NCBI GenBank assembly: GCA_028456385.1
Contig: JALNQF010000755.1
Location: 1-14,870 of the forward strand
Origin: Ophiosphaerella korrae
Lineage: Eukaryota > Ascomycota > Dothideomycetes > Pleosporales > Phaeosphaeriaceae
Length of the DNA: 14,870 bases
Direction of reading: 5' to 3'
The position numbers and the translations under genes are program-made. Shown piece by piece: positions 1-8,830 of this stretch. Position 1 is the first letter of the stretch. Every line of letters begins with the position of its first letter. The notes beneath the pieces are model-generated. The model saw only the letters and a program-made list of their open reading frames with translations, was not told where the DNA came from and did no database searches.

Positions 1-1384
1 AATAAACTAAATATATAGATTATAAAAGAAATAGAAAAAGCTACTAAAAAAATAAAAAATCTAAAAAATCAAAAAAATCTAAAAAAGACTTATAAAAGCT
101 TATAGAAGAATATATATTTTAAGTAAAATATAAAAAGAATTTATATAATAGTTTTATAAACTACTAGTATATAGATACTAAAGTATTAAAAAAATACTAG
201 ATAAGCTTTTAAAAGACTTTTATATCTTAAAAGTAAAATAACTAGTTATAGAAGTACTATAAGATTATATAAAAGATTATAGAAATAAGAATAGTAAATA
301 TATACTATATAGAATATTATAACTAGTTAAAGTACTAGAATAACTCTAAAGAGTTATTATAATAGACTTTATTATAAAGCTACTTAAGTTAAAAGATCTA
401 ATATTAGAAGTTAAGTATAATAGAAATCTAATAATAGTAGATAAGCTTATAAAGTATTTATACTTTAAACTATATAAAAAGAAAAGTAAGATAGAGGTTA
501 TTATATACTAGGTTCTAGAAACTATAATTAGCTAATATAGTATTCTAAACAAGATTATTATAGATAGAGATATAAGATTTATATTAAAACTATAGAGAAT
601 AATAGTAGTATAGTTAGAAATTAAATACTAAATATTAACTATATATTATCTATAAATAGATAGATAGTTAAAATAAATAAACTAAATAGTAAAATAGTAC
701 TTAAGGTGTTACCTTAACTATAACTAAAATAATTAGGTATAGTTACTACCTATAGTATAGTTAGTATATAATAGTGTAAAGAATATAGTAATAAAAATAT
801 TACTTTTCTTTATAAATTATAGATTTAACTCTAATATATATTAAATACTAAGATTTAAAGTACTTTAGTTATTAAAAAGAAAAAACTTTATAAATAGACT
901 TAAAAAAATATAAAATTAACTATAATAAGATATAGTGTTTCTATAAGATTAGATAATAAAGTACTATAATAAGAAATACTAAAAGAGACTCTAATTTAAA
1001 GAAAGAGAAAAAGTAAATAACTAAGTTTAAAACTAAACTACTTTAAAATAAAACTATATAAAGTAAAAAAAGAAGTTATACTAGTTATATTTAAGCTAAA
1101 ACTACTAGATAAAATAAAGATATACCTAATATTCTATATAGTACTACTAGTAAAAGTACTATAAGAAGTAAAACTACTACTATATAAAGTAGATATATAT
1201 AGAGAATAAAAAGAATAAAAAGTAAAAAAAATCTTATAGTACTAATTCTATAATAGAAGAAACTACTACCTAGTAAAATAGATAAGTACTAATAAAAAAG
1301 AGTAACTATAAGAAAATATATAGGAACTAGAAGATAATCTTATTTACTTTAAGAAACTAAAAAAGTTCTAAAATTAAAACTCTT
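1..1384 (+). pseudogene. Ty3/gypsy pol 3' fragment: integrase and chromodomain (copy A)
   Basis: This is the C-terminal part of a gypsy polyprotein; gag, protease, RT and RNase H lie left of the window. Reading stops as Gln or Trp, the frame runs in frame 1 to about 115, frame 2 from 137 to about 1010 and frame 1 from 1036, so at least two indels are present. The integrase zinc finger is at about 140-290 (His codons now Tyr at 155 and 176). The DDE core has the first Asp at 365 in an IIIDFIIKLL context, the second Asp at 563 in IIIDRD, and the catalytic Glu mutated to Lys at 671, which keeps the D-35-E spacing. The GPF/PxFHxSLL-like stretch and a chromodomain (YYLVKxI, then QELEDNL) fall at about 1040-1380. 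It aligns with copy C at 8050-8476. Such an integrase would insert element cDNA, with the chromodomain guiding it to heterochromatin. It is dead. Confidence 0.88.
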
Positions 1385-2030
1385 TAGAGTACCTTATAGT
1401 AAACTAAAAAGACCTATATTATTAATAATAGGTAAAGAAAAAATAGAAGTACTTAATATAGTAAGAGCTAGAGTAGCCTCTATAATAGTCTTAAAATTAA
1501 GCTTAGATTCTAAGAGTATAGCTTATTTAATAGACTTTATATTATTTAAGGCCTTTATCTTATAAAGATAAACTAAGTAAGTATAATTTTCTACTTATAT
1601 ACTTAGAATCTAATTATATTCCTTTTTAGCTTCTATAATCTATTTAGATAGTTTATTTTAAGTATAGTTAATAGGTCTTCTTATTATAAATAAGTATAGA
1701 TATAAGAATAAGTATTATTAACTTATAATCTACTAGAGATATACTAGAAAGATTATAAGATAATTAAGTATTAGCCTAAATATATACCTTAGAAGCTTTA
1801 CTATATTTTAAAGAAAAGTAATTTAATAAAGGGTTAGAAGACTTATAATAAGAATAAAAAAATATTCTAATACTATAATATAATATATAATCTACTAATT
1901 AAAGATAATAAAAAGTAGACTTAGTAGGTATAAAGTTAAGAAATAAGCAACTTAATATTAATAAAAAAACTAGATTAATAACCTTAGCTCTAGAATAAGA
2001 AAATAAAGAACTATCTAGAAGAAGAGATAA
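1385..2030 (+). other. Noncoding 3' region of copy A, before its LTR
   Basis: About 645 bases lie between the end of the chromodomain and the LTR. I found no convincing reading frame on either strand, although 1450-1700 is pyrimidine-rich on the plus strand, which makes the minus strand look faintly coding. It contains a perfect 12-bp inverted repeat (1503-1514 and 1602-1613). The last bases, 2017-2030, are purine-rich (agaagaagagataa) directly before the LTR, in the position expected of a polypurine tract that primes plus-strand synthesis. Confidence 0.6.
1503..1613. repeat. 12-bp inverted repeat, 87-base spacer
   Basis: The sequence ttagattctaag at 1503-1514 is matched exactly by its reverse complement cttagaatctaa at 1602-1613. 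The perfect match stands out because RIP normally erodes such pairs, but in DNA this AT-rich a 12-bp match could also arise by chance. No function is assigned. Confidence 0.45.
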
Positions 2031-2401
2031 TATTATAAGTATAACAAGAGAAAACAAGATAGAACTAATTAGTCTTAGCTCTAGTACTAATAGAGTATAG
2101 GATAAGTAAAGTAATAACCTAGATTAGAAAATAACCTAGAACCTAAATATATAAGATATAGAGTAATCTATAATATTATATAAATAGATTACTTAAAGTA
2201 TATAGTTAATAGAATACGTATTATTAGAATAGTCTTAGTAATCTAATCTCTAACTTAGAACGCTAATACTTAATATTATATATATAAATTAACTATTATT
2301 TATAGTTATTACTTAATTAGATTATAAGCTTTTGTTATTAACTTCTAATCTACTAATACCTTATAATAGTTACCTAGAGTTAATATAAGTAACCTATTAT
2401 A
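2031..2401 (+). repeat. LTR of family I (3' LTR of copy A)
   Basis: This 371-base stretch aligns with 3486-3931. Both begin tattata, then gctataac or agtataac, then aagagaaaa, and both share agatagaactaattagt near the start. Both end with matching blocks: agaacgctaatac, then ctattatttatagttatta, then aatctactaatac, then aacctattata or aacttattata. Ancestral ends would be TG at the start and CA at the end, each converted by RIP to TA. It follows copy A's integrase in the same orientation and is preceded by a purine-rich tract, so it is best read as A's 3' LTR. It lacks the 55-bp duplication of the second LTR. Confidence 0.8.
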
Positions 2402-3485
2402 TACTTCTTTCTTGTTTTTAGTTATTTTTAACTAAGTTTTTTTTTTTTCTTAAGGTTTTTACTTCTATAGTTTTTTATAAAGTATTTTAGTTTCTTATAT
2501 TTATAGTATACTATATCTTTCTTTTTTAACTAATAATCTTTTAAATAATAGCTTTTTTTACTATAGTTAAAGTATATAAAGTCTTTATTCTTCTTTTTCT
2601 TTTTATCTTTATTTATATTAAGGATTATAATATCTCTAGTATTATAGCTCTTAGATTATCCTTTATATTTATTTTATTTTTATTTTTAGAAGTTATTATT
2701 ATTTTATATTACCTATTATTTTAAAGTTTCTAGTATTCTTAGTTTTTTTATATAAATTATTTTATACTAAATTTTAATTTTTAGTCTTTATTTAAATCGC
2801 GATATTAAAGATAGCTTATTCTATTCTATATTTTATAATAGTTATTTTAACTCTAATATATATTTAGAAATACTCTTATATTATATAAGCTTCTTAAGCC
2901 TTTTTTTAGATTTTAGGTAATATTTATATCTCTAAATACTACTCTTATTTATTTAGTTAAGTATTTATAACCTTTAAAAATAGTTTTTATTTTATCTTTT
3001 TATATTCCTAGAGCGTATATTATATAGTCTATCTAGTAAGGTTTAAACTATCTTATTATATCTTCTTTAAAGTATATTCTAATATATATTACTTTCTATT
3101 CTTTATTATTAAAGTATAGTACTTATATATCTATCTAAAGTTATACTAATACTATAAAGAGTTTTAGTTTTTCCTTTATTTTATTAAACTTCTTAAGTAC
3201 TAGTATTTTAAGTAGTTTCTTTATTATACTTATTTCTAGTCTCTAAGTAATTTATTTTATTATATTCTATCTCTTTATAATAGCTTTAATTTAAGATTTA
3301 TTTTAATTAATATAATCTTATAGTTCTTTATTCTATATTTCTAAGGTATTAAGTAATATTTATATATCTTCTTTCTTAGTAATTAGGTTATTTAAGTATA
3401 TCTTAACTACTACCTAGTTAGTTCTATCTAACTTATAACTACTTAGAGGTACTTTACCTCTTTTCTTAGTTAAGCTTTCTACTAT
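2402..3485 (-). pseudogene. Inverted gag fragment of family I (copy B)
   Basis: Read on the minus strand, this matches copy C from about 3991 to 5080. The right end (3485) corresponds to the start of gag and the left end (2402) to just after the zinc knuckles. Two CX2CX4HX4C knuckles are visible with Cys and His turned to Tyr: 2574-2533 (tac ttt aac tat ... tac/tat ... tat) and 2508-2467. Gag would be the nucleocapsid and capsid protein that packages element RNA. The fragment carries no leader or pol. It sits between two family I LTRs that point the other way, so it is an inverted piece, not part of A or C as built. Stops are frequent. It includes an unmutated TCGCGA at about 2796-2801. Confidence 0.82.
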
Positions 3486-3931
3486 TATTATAGCTATAAC
3501 AAGAGAAAATTAGATAGAACTAATTAGTTCTATAATAGAAGGTAATAATATATATAACTTATAAGAAAATAAACTTAATTAGAAAACTAACTACAATAAA
3601 GATACGTAATAAATTTATAAATTTATAATCTTAGTAAATATAAAGTTATAAAGTAAATACGTAATAAATTTATAAATTCGCGATCTTAGTAAATATAAAG
3701 TTATAAAGTTACTAAAAAAGCGTAAGTATATAGATAATAGAAATATATATTATTAAGATAGTATTAGTAAGTTAATCTTTTAACTATAGAACGCTAATAC
3801 AAGATAATTATAAGATATCTTCTATTATTTATAGTTATTATAGATTACTATATAAGCTTTTATTATTAACTCTTAATCTACTAATACTCTTAAAAGATTA
3901 CTTATAGTTAATAATAAAGTAACTTATTATA
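3486..3931 (+). repeat. LTR of family I (5' LTR of copy C)
   Basis: This 446-base LTR aligns with 2031-2401 at both ends and precedes copy C's gag in the same direction. It is longer because of extra sequence in the middle, including a 55-bp tandem duplication. RIP has changed its terminal TG and CA to TA, so the exact ends are uncertain by a few bases. The start also overlaps, within about 10 bases, sequence shared with the inverted gag fragment. Promoter and polyadenylation signals expected in an LTR cannot be told apart from the general AT-richness. Confidence 0.78.
3602..3711 (+). repeat. Two-unit 55-bp tandem repeat inside LTR
   Basis: Unit 1 is 3602-3656 and unit 2 is 3657-3711. Each begins atacgtaataaatttataaa and ends with cttagtaaatataaagttataaagt. 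They are almost identical. The main difference is TTATAA in unit 1 against TCGCGA in unit 2; C-to-T changes on both strands of TCGCGA give exactly TTATAA. The duplication therefore predates at least part of the mutation process. The other LTR (2031-2401) does not show it. Confidence 0.9.
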
Positions 3932-3990
3932 CGTTACTAATTTAGTTATTAAAAGAAGTAAAGTATAAGTAGTATAAGGTCTAAGCTAAT

Positions 3991-5100
3991 ATAATAGTAG
4001 AAAGTTTAACTAAAAAAGTAGCTAAAGTACTTCTAAGTAGCTATAAGTTAGATAATATAGTATAGAAAGTAATTAAAGATTATATAAATAACTAAATCTT
4101 AGAAAAAGAAGATATAAAGCTAGTAATTAACGCCTTAGAAATATAGAATAAAGAACTAGAAGATTACGTAAAGTAAAATAAAATATAGATTAAAGTTATT
4201 ATATAAAGATAAAACTAGATAGAATAAATTACCTAATAACTAGAGATAAGTATAATAAAGAAACTACTTAAGATACTTATTCTTAAGAAGTTTAATAAAA
4301 TAAGAGAAAAACTAAGACTTTTTATAGTATTAGTATAACTCTAGATAGATATATAAGTACTACAATTTAATATAGAAGAAAAAAAAAGTAATATATATTA
4401 GAATATACCTTAAAGAAGATATAATAAAATAGTTTAAACCTTATAAAATAGATTATATAATACGTACCCTAGAAATATAAAAAAATAAAATAAGTACTAT
4501 CTTTAGAAAGTATAAATACTTTACTATAAGAATAAAAGTAGTATTTAGAGATATAGATATTATCTAATAAGCTAAAAAGAAGCTAAAAAAGCTTATATAA
4601 TATAAGAGTATTGTAGAATATATATTATAGTTTAAATAACTATTATAAAATATAGAATAGAATAAATTCGCCCTAATATTATAATTTAAATAAGAACTAA
4701 ATATAAAAATCTAATATAAAATAATTTATATAGAGAAACTATAAATACTAGAAGCTCTAAAATAATAAGTAATATAAATTAATAATAATCTTTAAGAATA
4801 TAAGAAAAACAAGTATAGAAGATAACCTAGAAACTAGGACGCTAGAGATTCTATAATCCTTAACACTAATAAAGATAAAAAGAGGAAGAAGAATAAAGAC
4901 TTTATATACTTTAACTATAGTAAGAAAGGCTACTATATAAAAGATTATTAGTTAAAAAAGAAGAATATAGTATATTATAAATATAGGAAACTAAGATACT
5001 TTATAAAAGACTATAGAAGTAAAGATTTTAAAAAAGATAAAGAAACTTAGTTAAAGATAACTAAAGGTAAGAAAGAAGTACTTAAAGTATAAGCTAAACC
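3991..5100 (+). pseudogene. gag of family I (copy C)
   Basis: Gag is the structural protein of the retrotransposon particle. The start is uncertain because ATG has become ATA; 3991 or 3994 is the likeliest old start. The frame is 1 from there to about 4380, then 2, with the change at a run of nine A (4379-4387). The Retrotrans_gag-like core runs from about 4285 (KFNKIREKLR, resembling FxGxREKLRPF) through KVIYIRIYLKEDIIK and WFKPY-like segments to the FRDIDI...KKLKKLIQYKS block near 4540-4590. Two CCHC zinc knuckles with spacing CX2CX4HX4C follow at 4907-4948 and 4973-5014; every Cys and His now reads Tyr. These knuckles would bind RNA. A coiled-coil-like, Lys/Glu/Leu-rich part precedes the core. 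Many in-frame TAA/TAG make it nonfunctional. Confidence 0.85.
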
Positions 5101-8100
5101 TTAGAAGAAAGTAGCTAGAAGTAAAGAAATATAATATATAATACTCTATTAGACTTTTTATTATAATAATAACTACTATATATATCTTTCTAGTAAATAG
5201 AAAATAGAATAGTTTCTATAAAAGAATAGGGTAGTAGTAATAAAAAAAAGAACTAAAGTATAGCTTAAAAAAATAAAATATATAATAGACTTACTAATAA
5301 AAGACTTAGAAGAAGAAAAGCCTTAGACTCTATTAATCTAGGCTAAAGGACTAGTACTAGATAAAGAAACTACTATAGTTACCTCTAAAGAACTATAAAA
5401 AGATAAGAAATAAATTAATATAAAAGGTATAGAGTATACCTAGTTAAATATATATAGTTATAATAGCTATATAATAATAGATATAGTAGAATAAAATAAA
5501 GAATAGAAATTTATTTAAAAATACTTACTAGTTATAAGAATAGAAAAAGTATATAAAAACTAAAAAGAATATAATCTTAAAGTAATAAAGTTTATAATAT
5601 TTTAATACTAGATAGAGTAATATATAGTTATAGTAAGAAGAATACTTATATAAAAAGATTAGGAGAATCTTATAAGAAAAACGTAATAGATTAATAAAAC
5701 CTATATACTATAAGTACTAGTAGTATACTATATTTTAATAATAATAAGACTTAGTATAGATAGTTACTAGGTAGAAGATAATAAGAGAATAGATCTAGAA
5801 TATCTAGTATATCTATAAATAGTATAAGTATTATATTTAAATATATACTACTACTTATATAGAGAAGTAAAAGTATAAAACTATATATAGCTAAAACGTA
5901 AAAAAAAATATAACTATACTAAAGTAATTCTAAAAAAAGAAATTAAAGGATAGAAGATAACTAAGATACTTAATAAAGAATATATATTAATTAGACTAGG
6001 ACCTAAGCTATTAAATAAATATATTAAAGAAAGGCTATAGTATAAATATATATATAATAAATATCTAAAATACAAGAATTATAAATATAAAATAAAGTAA
6101 TAGCTATAGAAAAATAGATAATATAAGGAAAGACCTAAGTAAAAAAAGCTAGAAAGTATAATAGGCCTATATATTATAAAAAAAGGTATATACTAAAGAA
6201 AGAAAGTATAAATTATAATTAATAGTAGAGCTATAAAAAACTTTATATCTAAGAAGTTTATAGAAAACTAAGGAATAAGTTATATAATAAAGAAATACTC
6301 TTAATAACTAAGTATAATTAAAGGAAAACTATTTTAAGAACTTATTAAATTTAAAATAATACCTTTAATACTAAAGTTAGAAAGACTAGAAATTAAGAAT
6401 ATAGGTATAGATATAATTTTAATTAATAATAAATAAGATATAATATTAGGTATACTATAGTTTTAAATAACTAACTTAAGAATTAATTAGAGAATAAAAA
6501 GAATTAGTTACTCTAAAAAAAATATATTAAAAGCTAATATAATTATATATAAAGGATAGTTCCTAGAAAAATATAAGAAATAAGAGAAATAACTTATAGA
6601 ACCTAATAACTATCTTCTAAAATACTAACTATAAGATTTAGTAATAGAACTATAAAAAGAGAAAAATATAAGATAGAGTCTAGTCTATAAAAAAATAGAA
6701 GAAGAATCTAAGATTAAAAGAGTATTTATCTAGAACGTAACTAAGAAAAAATAGATATAAGGATCTAACTCCTTAATAGTATATAGACTTATATTTATAG
6801 ATAAAAAAGAGATAGATAAAAAATAACTTTGCGTAGATTTTAAGAAAATAAATATAATTATAAATAAAAACTAATACCTCTTACTATAAATTAATAAGAT
6901 ATAAGATAGACTATAGAAGGCTTAAATCTTTACTAAACTAGATTTCTAAAACGCCTACTACTAGATTAGAATTAAAAAAAGAAATAAATAGAAAACTATA
7001 TTTAGAACGTAATATAGACTATTTAAATACTTAGTTATACTATTTAGATTATTAAACGTACTAGTAGTATTCTAAGAAAAAATTAATATAGTACTAAAAG
7101 AGTACTTAGATATATTTATATTTATATACCTAGGTAATATCTTTATATTTTTAGAAGTAGAGAAAGAACAAGTATAATATATATACAAGGTGCTAGAAAA
7201 GCTAGTAGAAAATTAATTATTTCTTAGAATAAGAAAGTATAAATTTTATATAAAAGAAATAGACTTTCTAAAGTTTATTATAGAACTAAGAAAAATTAGA
7301 ATTAACTTAAATAAGATTAAATTAATCTAAGAATAGCTAATACTAAAGAACTTATAAGAAGTATAATAATTCTATAGACTAGTAAACTTTTATAGAAAAC
7401 TAATAGTTAATTAGTCTAAACTAATAGAACTATTAATAAACCTTAGAAAAAAGGATATACTATTTAAATAGACTAAAGAGTATAATAAAGTATTTAATTA
7501 AGTTAAGTAAAGATTTATAGAAAATCTAGTTATTAAGATATATAACTTAGACTTACTAGTAATAGTAAAAATAGACGAATCTAATTTAGTCTATAGAATA
7601 GTACTAATACAAGAAGACTAAGATATAAAATAAGAATACTTAGTTAAATACTTCTCTAAGAAAATAAAGCTAGTAGAACTTAATTACTTAATCTATAATA
7701 AAGAAATACTAGTAATCTATAAAGTATTTAAATAATAGAGAGTATACTTATAAAAAGTAAAATACTAAATAAAAGTCTATATAGACTATAAGAACTTTAT
7801 AAGATTTATAATAAATAAAGAGTTATTATAATACTATATAAAATAGTAAGAATATATATTAATATTTAACTTTAAAGTTATATATACTAAAGGAAAAGAT
7901 AATTAATTTATAGATATACGTAGTAGAAGACTAGATTTATAAAAAGAAATAAATACTACTAGTATAGTTCTAGTTAAGAATAATAAAAGATACTTAGTCT
8001 TAAATATACCTAAGATAGCTATAATACTTAAGAGAAAGAGTAGTAAGCTAAATAAATAGATTTAGAAAGAAATAGAGAAAGCTTCTAAAAAAATAAAAAA

Positions 8101-8476
8101 GCTTAAAATTTAAGAAGAAATTATAAAAGTATATAGAAGAATGTATATACTAATTAAAATATAAAGAGAATTTATATAATAGTTCTATAAACTACTAGTA
8201 TATAGATATTAAGGTATTAATAAAATATTAGATAAACTCTTAAGAAATTACTATATCCTAAGAGTAAAGTAACTAGTAATAGAAGTACTATAAGATTATA
8301 TAGAATATTATAGAAATAAGTATCCTAGATATATACTATATAGAATATTATAACTAGTTAAAATACTAGAAAAACTTTAAAGAGTTATTATAATAGACTT
8401 TATTATAAAACTACTAAAGTCTAAAAACTTAATATTAGGAGTTAAATATAATAGAATTCTAATAATAGTAGATAAG
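5101..8476 (+). pseudogene. pol of family I (copy C): protease, RT, RNase H, partial integrase
   Basis: Pol continues in the same frame as the end of gag (frame 2 at every checkpoint), suggesting a single gag-pol frame. After about 1 kb of unassigned linker, the aspartic protease has its DSGA site at 6221-6232 (now Asn-Ser-Arg-Ala) and an ILG motif near 6445. RT shows LCVDFKKIN near 6829, FTKLDFQNAY near 6930, FRT and FKYLVILFRLLN near 7005-7060, and the YxDD box at 7127 as YLGN. RNase H starts near 7565 (IDES for TDAS) and ends near 7930. The integrase zinc finger is HX6HX29CX2C, with His codons at 8186 and 8207 and Cys codons at 8297 and 8306, all Tyr now. The first catalytic Asp is at 8396. 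The frame is cut at 8476 before the second Asp. RT and RNase H would make cDNA; none of this can function. Confidence 0.9.
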
Positions 8477-8830
8477 TATTATAATACTAAGTAGTAGGTA
8501 AGATATTATATTATACGTAATTAGGCTAAGTAATATAGCGTAGTAGAATACGTAACTATTTAGTAGTAAACGCTCTAGAGTAAATACTCTAGAGTAAATA
8601 CTCTAGAATAAGCGCTCTAGAGTAAACACTCTAGAGTAAGCGCTTAGAAATAAACGCTAGATAGTAAGTATATAGGAACGTTAATAGACCTTTATAGACT
8701 ATTATATTTAATTTCTTCTTTATTCTTTTATTTTAATAGAGTATTATAACTAATACTTTAATTAGATTTTTATCTATCTATTAATACTTATATACTTTAT
8801 AATACTCTAATAAGAGCTAATAATTAATTA
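8477..8830 (+). repeat. Presumed 5' LTR and leader of element D
   Basis: These bases lie between the break in copy C (8476) and the first coding-like gag sequence in frame 1. The boundary between LTR and leader cannot be drawn because no second copy is clearly visible. The stretch holds the 14-bp repeat array (8572-8655), a higher than usual number of surviving CpG (acgta, gcg, acgct), and then a pyrimidine-rich segment (8690-8790). No primer-binding site was recognised. Confidence 0.6.
8572..8655 (+). repeat. Six tandem 14-bp repeats with a CTCTAGAG palindrome
   Basis: The units are 8572-8585, 8586-8599, 8600-8613, 8614-8627, 8628-8641 and 8642-8655. Consensus is [g/a]ctctagagtaa[a/g][c/t]. 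The first, second, fourth and fifth units keep a perfect CTCTAGAG palindrome; the third reads ctctagaa and the sixth is worn. Unit ends alternate between gc and at/ac, which is partly what RIP of CA and TG would give. The array is in the presumed U3/LTR of element D, where repeated short motifs can be enhancer-like in other retroelements. That role here is inference. Confidence 0.88.

Larger units (their letters stand above)
3486..8476 (+). mobile_element. Ty3/gypsy chromovirus-type element, family I (copy C), cut by element D
   Basis: The element reads 5' LTR, a leader of about 60 bases, gag, protease, RT, RNase H and the N-terminal half of integrase. At 8476 the homology with copy A stops abruptly (gtagataag is shared, then A continues cttataaag while this copy goes into element D). 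The domain order protease, RT, RNase H, integrase is diagnostic of Ty3/gypsy as opposed to Ty1/copia. The rest of integrase and the 3' LTR are expected beyond element D, outside the window. No primer-binding site could be recognised after 3931. Confidence 0.87.

Noticed and set aside
1450..1760. Antisense gene in the 3' region of copy A
   Set aside because: Minus-strand frames look faintly protein-like, but stops occur about every eight to nine codons, similar to other frames, and no motif could be recognised.
2402..3485. 3' end or internal part of copy A or C in normal order
   Set aside because: The sequence is gag on the minus strand while both flanking LTRs and both neighbouring pol genes are on the plus strand, so it cannot be collinear with either.
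8141..8143. ATG at 8141 as a start codon
   Set aside because: It is in frame inside the integrase N-terminal region, where conserved sequence continues upstream, and a stop follows within a few codons.
8572..8655. CRISPR-like array
   Set aside because: The 14-bp units are directly adjacent with no unique spacers, and the context is a eukaryotic retrotransposon LTR.
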